64,000 nucleotides of DNA from Neoechinorhynchus agilis (lineage: Eukaryota; Acanthocephala). This document shows, in pieces, positions 22,373 through 33,300 of this stretch. A program made the translations under genes and the position numbers. The notes beneath the pieces were generated by a model, which worked only from the letters and a program-made list of their open reading frames with translations, did not search any database and was not told the DNA's origin. The stretch lies in the NCBI GenBank assembly GCA_051530055.1, contig CM121342.1, positions 4,588,001 to 4,652,000 of the forward strand, in the 5' to 3' direction. How positions within the stretch are numbered: the stretch's first letter is position 1; each line of letters begins with the position of its first letter.

Positions 22373-22689
22373 TGTAAATCATTTTTGTTTAGAAAGTCAA
22401 CAAAGGAACCATTCATCAAAAAAAGAAAACAACTTTTCGTCTTATCGATAATCCGTTGAGGATATTTTTTAAAGCCTTTGAGATAATGAAGAGATAAACA
22501 GGACAAATGATCTCTTAAGAACTAGCAGACCAAAATGGTTCTCTGTTAACCAGAAATGTCTGAGATAAAAAAAACAAGGGAATTGGAACAATTATTTTTG
22601 TTTCTGTTCTTAGCAACGAAAATGTTAGAAGACAAATTATTGAACGGCGAATAAACTGAGTTTGATCAAATGCCATGCGATAAGGCTCC

Positions 22690-23455
22690 AGCGCATATTC
22701 ATTGCGAAATTATCCAGAAAGAGAGAAAATCCTTCGGGATAATAGACATGGATTTGCGGATACCATAATCCCGCTCGTCCCGATAAAATATATTTTGAGA
22801 TATTTCCAGGAAGATTAATCCTCATCCGAGTCATTGTTTCTCAGGTTTGTTTCGCAACTTAATCTTTTTGGAAATATCTCAAAATAAAATTTATCCGGAC
22901 GCATGGGATTTTGGTATCCACAAATCCACGTCTATCATCAAGAAGGATTTTTTCTTTTTCTGAATGAATAATTTCGTAATGTTGGATTCGTGGAGATCAT
23001 TATCCAGCCGCGGATAAAATATATTTTATTTTTGGATATTTCCAAAAAGATTAAGTTGCGAAACAAGCCCGAAAAACAACGACTCGGATGAGGATTAATC
23101 TTTTTGGAAATATCCAAAAATAAAATATATTTTATCCGCGGCTGGATAATGAATTCCACAGCTCCAACATTACGAAATTTTCATTAAAAGAGAGAAAATC
23201 CTTCTTGATGATAGACTTGGATTTGTGGATGCCATAAACCCACGCGTCCGGAAAAAATATATTTTGAGATATTTCCAAGAAGATTAATCCTCATCCGAGT
23301 CATTGCTTCTCAAGTTTGTTACGGAACTTAATCTTTTTGGAAATATCCAAAAATAAAATATATTTTATCCGCGGCTGGATAATGAATTCCACAGCTCCAA
23401 CATTACGAAATCATTCATCCAGAAAAAGAAAAAATCCTTCAGGATGATGGCCTGG
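22690..23455. repeat. Satellite A (~240-bp, hairpin core), with inverted units
   Basis: Diverged units of the family that also fills 49500-51140 and 53372-54352: aatccttcgggatgatagac, cacgcgtccggataaa, and the paired arms gagatatttccaaaaagatt / aatctttttggaaatatcc. Here one unit (about 22860-23040) is in reverse orientation, and the switches fall in the hairpin arms. Confidence 0.85.
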
Positions 23456-24236
23456 ACATGAATTGCCAAGATCTCTCGTTCTTCCAATTAGCCGGATTTT
23501 TTGTCCAATGTCTGATTCATACCGAAGAAGTCAATGAACATTGTTCTCCTTATATTTTAGTTATTCGGTTGCCACACATTTTTTTTGTATTCATCGTTCA
23601 AATTAGTCATCGACTGAGTTGGTGTGCTAGTTTCGACAACTTGTACCATCAAATAAAAGCGTTCATCATTGTTCTTTAAGAGTGTCGATGATAATCCACA
23701 AAGTAAGACTTTTGCGGACTTTGAAAAAAGTGATATTATCAGAAAATCATCCTAAGGTTAGACCGAACATTCAAGTGGAATTAATCCCATGTTATTTTTT
23801 GTAAACAAACGAGACGTTTCATCAACAACGGCATTGTCATATCTAAAAAAATTTGTAATATCTTAGATGATTTGGACTTTTGATTGGTTCTTTAGGTGGA
23901 GAAAATGGTGAGATTTGTTTTAAATACAAATCATGAAGTGGACAACTAAACAAAGATCTTTCATTTCTAATGACTAAGTTGGTAAAAACTGCCGTGAGAT
24001 TTAAAGAATTTTGAGCTGCTCCTTAGGTTGCGGCGATTACAAATCCAATCAGTGAAGTTGATTTTGTCTTAAAGCGGCAACAATGTACTCCGTTCACAAT
24101 TATAAATTTTCAAAACGATCATTATTTTTACAAAACAAAGATTAAAGCACATGTTTTCAGCATTTACTACAATTCTAATTGGGTTATTAGTTCCGACATT
24201 GGCCACCTTAAGATAAACTCATTCAAAAAAAAGTGT
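23456..24236. other. AT-rich spacer, nothing recognised
   Basis: Lies between satellite A and the 3' end of the coiled-coil/C2 gene. The open frame at 23458-23679 has no recognisable domain or splice context. No repeat family seen. Confidence 0.35.
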
Positions 24237-27200
24237 TTAATTATTATTACTTTTTTTTACTTGAACAAAAACGCTTATTTCCAATTCACCAACTTGTGTT
24301 GTTTCATTTTCATCGTCAAAAAGGAAATATATCGTAGGATTGGGAGAATGAACGCAATTAAGATCGCAGAAGCCAGCAGATCGCGACGGTAGTAATTTGC
24401 GTTGAAACTTCATTTTCTCGACGCACATCAAGTAAAGAGACATTCTAAGTTCAGGATAATTGATGTGTAACGTATCAACAAAACAAATAACTCACAATTG
24501 ATTTTCGCATTGATCTTTCATCTCATCTTCATCTATGTTAATGCCAAGACCATTACATATTACGTATTCTAGTGATCGATCTTCATCGCTCATTCTAATC
24601 ATCTTACTCGTATGCTGTCCAGGAATCGTAAATGTTGTTTCTAACATTAAATACCACTTGTGAAATCTATATCTGTGATCGGAACATCTAAGAAGAGCTT
24701 TACATGCATTGTTGATCCGGAGACGGTGTACCAGTACCACAACCTTTGGGCAAAGAAATCTTAAACGTTTTCTTCGTGAATTGTTCGACGAAAATGAGCG
24801 CTGACTAAGATCATCTTGTTCGGATAACGACGAATCCGAAACTTGATGTAAAAGCTGTTTGGTTTCGCTAGTTCCTGTAGTCTTCACATTTTCAGTGGAC
24901 AATATAAAGTCAACCTGAGAAATGATTTCATCCATGAAATCGTTCACATTTAGGACTTTTAAGATGTCCGTCGATTGATGTTGGGACTCTGTAAAGGTAT
25001 GACATTCTATATCTTCAGAATCCACTTTTCCATCGTTAGACTCTTCCAATTGAGAACCAAAAGATTCCATGAAGTCCGTTATCGATTCCGACAAATCCGA
25101 AGATTCAAGGTTAACGTCATCATAAGCGATCTGATACCGAAAGCGAACAATCTCATTGAACTCAAAGGATCCTTTTCTCCCAAGTACATTTGCTATGCTC
25201 AAAATGTACTCACCGATCACATTTCCAGCGTGATCAATGAGTTTGATCTTTTCCACACACATAAAAAACGATCAGTAGTTAGCAAAAACAAAGATAAAAC
25301 TAACTAGCATTTGGTTGGCATCATTTTCAAAAGGAATTTTAAACTCGTCCTCAATTTGTTTCTTCAGCCTTTGGATCCGAGTTAGACAAATCAAATTGTC
25401 ATTTAGGTAAAAAGTATATGAGACGAATAGATGGTAACCGTCATTTATTAGGTCTGAGATTAATTTAAATTTCAGACGTTTTACTTCAAGTACTTGAAAA
25501 AGCTTTAGCTTTAAGATTCCTCCAAATCGCTCTTTTTCTTTTATAAGAATTTCTTCACATTCCGTTTCTTGTTGGCAATTCTGACTGCGTTTCCACAACA
25601 CAGCGTCCAAATTCAAGTTAGCAACTCCGATCACAAACCCATGGCTCGAATCAATACCATTAAATTTAACGAACTAGTGAGTGTGATGAAATTTGTGGTT
25701 GATTTTGTTAATATACATTCGAAACAAAAAACCCAACCTTATTCATCATTGGATTGACCACGTACGTTTTTGATGTATCCATAATTGACGATGCCATATG
25801 ATCATTGTCTGATGTTGATATGATAACGTTGGAATTGATCATAGTCTCGTGTAGTCGAATAAGGACTAATCGGTCCTCAACAAAAGTTTCGCCCGGTTGG
25901 CCACTTAGTTTTAATAAGGAAAATTTCAACTTTTGTTCCAAATCCTAAACTAAGCATTTTTTTAAGAATTCTATTTTATATACTTCAATTACCTTTACTT
26001 TCTCATCTTTTTCGCTTAATTCTAATCGATAACTTTTAAAATCTGCAAGACATTCTTCTATTTTCATAGATTTATCCAGAATAGTGCACTTTATTTCCTT
26101 GAGCTCTTTCAACAACTCTGAACTTGTTTGTTGTTCGTTTGCTTTTTTGTGAGGATTTTTTAATTCTAAAAATTAACCGAAACACCTACGATTATTCTCA
26201 TTTGCTTGAAAGTCTTCTACTTGAACTGAGACGTCATTCAATTTAGGTTTGTTTTTCAAACTCTGAATTTCCTGAAACAAAAAGTGAGCATGGTTCGTTG
26301 TTCATATTTCTCACCTCATCTACTTTCATTATACGAAAAGTCAGATCCTCAATTATCTTATCCTTTTCTTTTATTGAACTCAGCACTTCCATTATTACTC
26401 GGTCCATGTTTGTTTGCAATAAATACTTTTGTTCAGCAGCCACCGTCTCGACCAGTCTTTTCTTTTCATTTGCTTTTAACTAATTTTTCAAAACTAGTCA
26501 GTAAAAATGTTCGAACTTTTCTTATAAAAAAAGTATTATTTAAAGAGTTTATTAAAAACGTTCTCTTGTTTGAGTTTTTTTTGAAAATACGCTTTTAATT
26601 ATCATTAGTTTGTTAGCTTTTTTTGAAAATACGCTTTTAATTCTACAAAAAAAGGAACTAAAACAAATTGAAATGTTTTCTGTAAGCATCGTAGAGTTCA
26701 TCATTAGCTCGTTTTCGAAAAAAAGCTTTTAATTCTACAAAAAAGGAACTAAAAAAATTGAAACGTTTTCTGTAAGCATCGTCGCGTTCATCATTAGTTC
26801 GTTTTTGAAAAAAAAGCTTTTAATTCTACAAAAAAGGAACTAAAAAAAATTGAAACGTTTTCTGTAAGCATCGTCGCGTTCATCATTAGTTCGTTTTTTA
26901 AAAAAAAAGCTTTTAATTCTACAAAAAAGGAACTAAAACAAATTGAAACTTTTTCTGTAAGCATCGTCGCGTTCATCATTAGTTCGTTTTTGAAAAAAAA
27001 GCTTTTAATTCTACAAAAAAGGAACTAAAAAAATTGAAACGTTTTCTGTAAGCATCGTCGCGTTCATCATTAGTTCGTTTTTTAAAAAAAAAGCTTTTAA
27101 TTCTACAAAAAAGGAACTAAAACAAATTGAAACTTTTTCTGTAAGCATCGTCGCGTTCATCATTAGTTCGTTTTTGAAAAAAAAGCTTTTAATTCTACAA

Positions 27201-27955
27201 AAAAGGAACTAAAAAAATTGAAACGTTTTCTGTAAGCATCGTCGCGTTCATCATTAGTTCGTTTTTAAAAAAAAAGCTTTTAATTCTACAAAAAAGGAAC
27301 TAAAACAAATTGAAACGTTTTCTGTAAGCATCGTCGAGTTCATCATTAGTTCGTTTTTTTAAAAAAAGCTTTTAATTCTACAAAAAAGGAACTAAAACAA
27401 ATTGAAACGTTTTTTGTAAGCATCTTTGAGTTCATCATTAGTTCGTTTTTTAAAAAAAGCTTTTAATTCTACAAAAAAGGAACTAAAACAAATTGAAACG
27501 TTTTCTGTAAGCATATTTGAGTTCATCATTAGCTCGTTTTTGAAAAAAAAGCCTTTAATTTTTACAAAAAGGCAAAATTTTCACTAGTAAATCGTTAATT
27601 TGGAGGGACTCAAAAAGAAAACTTTACATTTTTACAATGTATTTGATGATTCGGGGCGTTTTAATTGCGCCTCAGATTAACAGAATGATTTTTTTGGGGA
27701 AAAAGGAAACTAAATTACCTTTTTCTGAAGTGATTTGATGATTAGTTCGTACTTTATGACCCGATCACGTAACGATCGTACTCTTTCCTCTCTAATAAGA
27801 GAAAAAAAGGTTTGAATAAGTTATAAAATAGACTTTAACGCCGACAATTGGCTTAGATTATTGGCATTTGTTTGGCGAGTATCTTTTACTTCTTGGTCTC
27901 TGATTGACGATTTACTTGGGACTTTTTGAATGATTAGTTCATGACGTTTCGACAT
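24237..27955 (-). CDS. Coiled-coil plus C2-like multi-exon protein, possibly RPGRIP1L/MKS5-like
   Basis: Several exons with short introns, plus one long intron filled by a 92-bp satellite (26590-27560). The start is the ATG at 27953-27955, after an acceptor-like attttag. N-terminal exons are coiled coil (RVRSLRDRVIKYELIIKSLQ; EQKYLLQTNMDRVIMEVLSS; SIKEKDKIIEDL). Later exons (about 25272-25940) look like beta-rich C2 domains: KFKLISDLINDGYHLFVSYT followed by a second strand set, and the last exons (24237-25262) give another C2-like region ending TTQVGELEISVFVQVKK. Coiled coil followed by two or three C2 domains is the layout of RPGRIP1/RPGRIP1L ciliary transition-zone proteins, but I see no diagnostic motif, so the family is a guess. 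Exon 24492-25262 contains an acidic, Ser-rich linker. Confidence 0.6.
26590..27560. repeat. ~92-bp satellite inside the coiled-coil/C2 gene, about 11 units
   Basis: Unit with gttcatcattagttcgttt, aaaagcttttaattctac and ttctgtaagcatcgtc; spacing between successive catcattag motifs is 91-94 bp. Central units are nearly identical. It lies between two coiled-coil exons on the minus strand, so it is intronic. Confidence 0.9.
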
Positions 27956-27989
27956 GAGTCTAAAATCTGAGTATTTTTTTTGAGAGAGG

Positions 27990-28478
27990 ATGTTATTGTT
28001 ACTTTTAATTCTACTGACCAATGGAGTGAACAATGTACCGAACAAAAGAAACTTTCAATCGGATACAATTCATCTTAGTATGCTTCCGGAAGTGGATGTT
28101 CGTCAAAGTCAACGATCATCGGTGTATAAGGAGGAATCGGGATTTAAAAGATTCTATGACCATTTGACTGCAAATGATATGAAAAGTTCAAATATGGATC
28201 TTCTTTATCCAACATATTCTCCAAATTATATGGTTCCGTTCGTCCTACCGCCTGACAACAACAACAACAAACCATCACCAATTAACAACAACAACAACAA
28301 CAAAAACCCAATCAACAAAGGCATTCGTGACCGAATCGAGACCATCAAGAAGGAATTAGATTCCGAATTAACTGAACATAGAATTAGAAATGCTATCAAA
28401 AAAGCAATGCATCTCAATGACGGCGGTGAATTACTCGCCAAGTTTTACGACCTTCTCTTAGGAAAAGTGGTTTCTTAG
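27990..28478 (+). CDS. Small secreted protein, unknown
   Basis: 162 residues in one frame. The N-terminus MLLLLLILLTNGVNN is a clear signal peptide. The mature part contains Tyr/Pro-rich text (LLYPTYSPNYMVPFVLPP), two Asn runs, and a C-terminal amphipathic helical segment (about 105-158: RDRIETIKKELDSELTEHR, ending AKFYDLLLGK). No cysteines are seen in the mature chain. This could be a structural or peptide-precursor protein, but I recognise no family. Its ATG lies only 34 bp from the ATG of the minus-strand coiled-coil gene, so the two share one promoter region. Confidence 0.6.
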   Translation: MLLLLLILLTNGVNNVPNKRNFQSDTIHLSMLPEVDVRQSQRSSVYKEESGFKRFYDHLTANDMKSSNMDLLYPTYSPNYMVPFVLPPDNNNNKPSPINNNNNNKNPINKGIRDRIETIKKELDSELTEHRIRNAIKKAMHLNDGGELLAKFYDLLLGKVVS

Positions 28479-28496
28479 AAAAAAAGAAGCTAATTT

Positions 28497-28900
28497 AAAT
28501 GTGGTGCGATTAATCCTGAATCTCGATGGTCTTCAATTAGTGTCCGCATTACGTCATTATCTGGAAGAACACAAAAACACACGGTCATCACTCACCTGAA
28601 TTGCGCGTGGCTTACGCGATTCGGGAGGAAATCAGAAAAAATCGAGTTTATTCGATTCGTGATTTCCTGTGTTATTACCTTTCAAAAGCAAACATCTAAA
28701 TTTTATAATGATTTTCCTCGTTAGAAAGGACAGACACAACGAGGCAGAGGGGATGCTCAATAAGAGGGATGAGCTGACGGACAGCGTTGCCCTCCTCTGA
28801 TTCCTTTTCAGATAACCGAAGAAAAGCTTCCTGACGAAGACGCAAGGCGTCGAAAATTTGAAGCAATAAACAAATAAAACACCCATTTTCCGTTCGATGA
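28497..28900 (-). CDS. Possible short multi-exon coding sequence
   Basis: On the minus strand, short exons can be read with plausible splice sites: LRLSEKESEEGNAVRQLIPL then IEHPLCLVV, and a terminal exon DNDVMRTLIEDHRDSGLIAP ending in a stop at about 28497. The charged, helix-like text resembles real protein more than chance frames, but the donor sites needed are weak and no family is recognised. The stop lies about 20 bp from the convergent stop of the secreted protein gene. Confidence 0.28.
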
Positions 28901-29039
28901 TATATCTGGAACGTTTACAAATAGCTCTGACCCAACCTTATAAGCGCTCCCGCAAACAATAAACACCAATTCGCCAACTAGAACGAAGACCTTCCAACCA
29001 AATCGGATATTCTCAAACGAACCGTCCTCGACTGAATAG

Positions 29040-29820
29040 TGCCATCTTAACGGATACGCTTTTTTTTAACAATTGTGAACTCGAGTGCTTATGAGGACCC
29101 AAACAAGCAAATGGGTCCTGCTATTTCTTTCCAAGAAACTTTCATCCAAAATTCGTTCGGGTAGTAATTTAACACCTCTTCGTCTACGCAACCCTGATCC
29201 CTTCAAAAAAATTGTCCTCTTCTGAACTGAAACATGCTCTAGACTCCGTCAATCAGAACCTCTGCCCTTGGACTCTACGGAAATCATTACGCTCACAACT
29301 GACACTGTAAAATTTCCGATACTCCCCTTATTATCGTCATTTGAAGTCCCCACAATCCGAAATCCCAATCTGGGATTGTTGGATCATCCCCGAACTCATA
29401 GAATCTCTTACCCTCATTGCCTGAAAACTGCTAAAGTTATCCTTGTTCCAAAAAAATGGATATCCTATTTCCACAAAATCATTCCGTCCAATATCCATTC
29501 TACCCGCCGCTCTTTCAAAAATCATCGAAAAATGTTTTAAATCGTGCCTTCTTCTACTTCTCAACAACAACGAGTTATCGCCCCTACAATTCGGCTTCCG
29601 GCCCAAAGTTTCTGCGACGGATGCCCTAATTGTCCCAAAAGGTCCTTAAACGAAATCATCCAAATCAAAGATTTCTTTATCAAGCACAAACTCTACCTGA
29701 ACTTCTCTAAATGCTTCCCTCAATCTCCCGCAACCCCACGCACTACCCTGATCTTCCAAATGACATCTAACGAGTCACATCCCTCAGAATTCTGTGTCTC
29801 TAATTTCAATCAAATCTGAA
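29040..29820 (+). mobile_element. LINE remnant (CR1/jockey-type reverse transcriptase)
   Basis: Fragments in different frames give KTAKVILVPKK, then FRPISILPALSKIIEKCF with QFGFRPKVSATDALI, and a thumb-like DFFIKHKLYLNFSKC. The RPIS-LP-LSKI-EK and S-LQFGFR-...STTDA pattern is typical of APE-type LINEs (CR1, jockey, L2). Frame breaks and truncation show it is dead. It is unrelated in sequence to the RT at 11280. Confidence 0.68.
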
Positions 29821-29879
29821 ATGAGTTTCGCAAACAGATATGCGATATGTGAGGAGGTACCGGGGAATGTGATTAGAGA

Positions 29880-30048
29880 ATTATTGTTTAGAAGTCTACA
29901 CCCGTGCTAAATGATTATCCAATAAAGACGTTTCGAACGTCGTCTGGTTCATCATCTGAGTTTGTTAGTAAAAAACACTACCTGACGAGGCTCGCAGAAC
30001 GTCTTTAATGAAAGAAATTACCACGGGTGAAGACTTCTAAACAATTAT
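29880..30048. mobile_element. MITE, family 1 (169 bp)
   Basis: Terminal inverted repeats ttattgtttagaagtct... and ...agacttctaaacaat, with internal aaagacgttt / acgtctttaat arms. The same family is present at 59097-59295, and a lone terminus occurs at about 17651-17671. No coding capacity. Confidence 0.75.
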
Positions 30049-30327
30049 TCCCGATATGCCATAGCCCAGATCAGGGACAAAATGAGAGAGTGCCGCTCAA
30101 AGTCGTATCGCCACGAGTGAGGAAAGGTCGATGCAGAGGGAAAACGCTCAAAAGACCGGCCTTCGACCTCGAAAAATGGGTGAAGAGATCCTCAAAAGCC
30201 GACTTCCATTCGGGATAAAGACTGAAAAATAATGAAGGCATTGAAACTTAATTTGCTGATTCCCTGTTCGTCTTTCAATTTATACGCTTTTTTAGCAGGC
30301 TGCTTAACCCGGTCTTGAACTACATCA
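30049..30327. other. Short spacer next to the MCM8 stop
   Basis: Holds an open frame at 30027-30218 with no recognisable domain, overlapping the MITE end. It probably contains the MCM8 3' untranslated region. Nothing else seen. Confidence 0.3.
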
Positions 30328-33300
30328 TTAAAGACCATCTTCATTGACCAATTCAAACACCCCTCTTGATTTTTTGAGCAAATAACCTGTCTCGTTCAGC
30401 TTCTGGATCAAAACGTTACTTGAATCTTCGTCCATTCCACACATTGTCTATACTTAAAAGTTGTATTACGGCGACACGTCCAATGAAGAATACCTCGGCA
30501 ATTTGCTTAAGATCTCCAACCGAGAAAGTGAACGACTTATTCGATCTCGCTTGGTGTCTTAATGACTCGATGAATCTTTTAGTCTTTCAAGAATCATGAG
30601 CAGTTATATAGTCAAAAAATTGGTCAAAACCTTTTTTGCACTTGTACATTTTCCCGAATTAAATTGGGTTAAAACTGCACAATAAGTCTCATTCGACTGT
30701 TTAATTCTAAATACAAATTAATGTTTCCTTCAAAATCAGAAGCAACTCACGAATACTCGAATATATGTATGGCATCCTGGACATCGCGTTCATTAGTCAG
30801 TTCCCTCAACTCCAATCTTGCTCTTGCTTTTGTTAATCGAATAATGGTCTCAAGGTGTCGAATGTTGATGGCTGGCAAACGTTTTCGAAGGTCGATGAAA
30901 TACGGTTCGATTAGGTTAGTAGCACATTCCGAGCTAAGCTTCACATTTACGTATCTTCGAGCGTATGCGATATACTAAAATTTGAACATTTAATATTAAC
31001 AAGACATGAGAGCCCATAAAAAGGTCCACATTTACAATCTTCCCTACAATTTAGATGTTTTTTGGTGGAAGATTTGACATTTTTGTCCTTTAAATTAGTG
31101 ATCATAATCCTGGATAGAAAATATTTTATTGACCTATTTCGTGAGGAAGACCGAGCCATACAAATTAACTGAAATCTTTTAGATGGCTGATGAGGATTCT
31201 CATCGTTTTTTTTCGAAATAAAGGCAAATGCTAGAGAATGCGGTCAAGATGCGATCCTGTGCCTTATGATCATTACACATCTCAAACTCTCAAATCCCGA
31301 ATTATTTTCTCTTGCCGATTATTCTGTAATTACTCTTACTTTGCTAAGCAGTTGTATAGGCACAATTTCCTTTTGTGAGGGCATTGCGAAGATCGATGAT
31401 CCCAATGTAGTCGGTGTATAACAACTTTCTCTATCCGTATTACCTCGCTGTTGAGCCATAATGAACTCAGACAACTTCATATCGACTTCTGGATCTGGTT
31501 TATCAACCAATACAAAAATAAGATCGAATCTCGATAAAAGATTTGGCCGAATGTTGGTATTTAATGGTTTTCGAACTCGTCCACTGGTTGGATTTGCGGC
31601 GGCTATCACCGTCGTTCTCGAATTTAAGGTGCATACAATACCTGCTTTGGCAATTGTAACGCTTTGCTGTTCCATTGCTTCGAGTAAGCTTTGTTGTTGA
31701 AGAGCGTTCATCTTGTCGAACTCATCAATGCAGCATAATCCCTTATCCGCCAACACGAGTGCTCCTGCGTCCAAGCATTGGTCGCCGAACTCATTTCGAG
31801 AAACGGAAACCTTTTTTTAGTTAAATTAGTCAAAATACTTTCATTAGGTAACGTCCGTTAAAACTTTTAAACAAACGCACATATTTTCAAATTCACAAGC
31901 AATGATAGGTCTTGATAATGTCGGAATTATCCGACGAAATATCGAGGAAATAAATCCAGGAATTCCCCCGAAGGTAATAATCCAAGAAATTTGATTGAAT
32001 CGCTCATAATACAAACCGTTAGTCCGGATGCACTTGAAGCATTTCCAGAAACAAACACACTTCTTTGAGCCAAAGCACAACAGTTGTTTAAGAGTCTACT
32101 TTTGCCCATTCCAGGATCACCCAAAAGCAGGACGTGGATGTCATTTCTCCGACGACTCTAAATGATAAATTGATGTAAACATAATCTGTCTATTTTGATC
32201 ACTTAATTATGAAAATTTAGCACTACACTCACCCATTGCTCCGTTTCGTTAGGAAACGTTGAATCTGTTGTAATCGAAGCTCCGAACAGAGCTAACAAAA
32301 GACCAGCTTTGATCGTATTATGTCCGTAAATTGTAGGAGCCATTGAGGAAATTAAAAGACTTTAAGGTAAGATTATTAATGTAAAATCTATCCTACTTGA
32401 ATAGATGTGGTTTTTCACTGAGTTCTCTTATGGCATAAAGATCATCGATGCTAAAATCTTCAGCTAAGCTATTGACCGTTCCATGGGCTCCATCCGTTGA
32501 GAGTACCAATATTGAGTATGCATTTATATAGAGTTTGAACGAACATTGTTGATTTTGTTGGTATAACGAACGGTCATCTAAGAAGAAATAATATTTGATT
32601 GCTAGAATGATCCGATAAAAATACCCTCATTGTCTGCCTTAACGACGCCAGAGATTTGAACGCAATTACCCGGTGCGCAAAGATCCATTAGGTCAGATCC
32701 CACGCATCTGACATCGATAAATCTTGGTGCTCGTCCAAATGAGTCGATTGTAGGTTTGTAAACGTCCGGATCATCATCTCCGAATCGAGATTCTACATCC
32801 ATTTCAGCTTCCTGGATTCTGCACAACGGAAAAAAATGGGATTAAAAATACGAGTACGTTTTAGCTTTTTTTCAGAAAGCGGAACTTTATTCTTTGTTCG
32901 TCTACTTTAGGTTTTAAAATCCGAATACTAAGGTCACCGAAATGCCCAATGTCTCCCTCTAGTCTTTTCTGTATACCTCATAAATCCATGATTATTGTTG
33001 TTAAATGTTTATTGAAAATATATTTTTGGTGAAACCTCAAAAGGAAAAACTTACAAGCAATGACTGACTAAGAATATTTGAGTTCGTAGAGTTCAATAAT
33101 AAAGTTCGAGTGTGTAACAATTCGCAGTTGAGAATACACATCAACTTGAAGGAACGATTGAATAGAATTAAATCAAATATCTTTGTGTACTTCAAGGATT
33201 ATTTTCACCAAAAATATAAACTTTGATTAACCCTAAAGGATTTTCTCTGTCGATGTTTATTGTAAATATATTTTTGGTGAAACCTCAAAAGGAAAAACTT

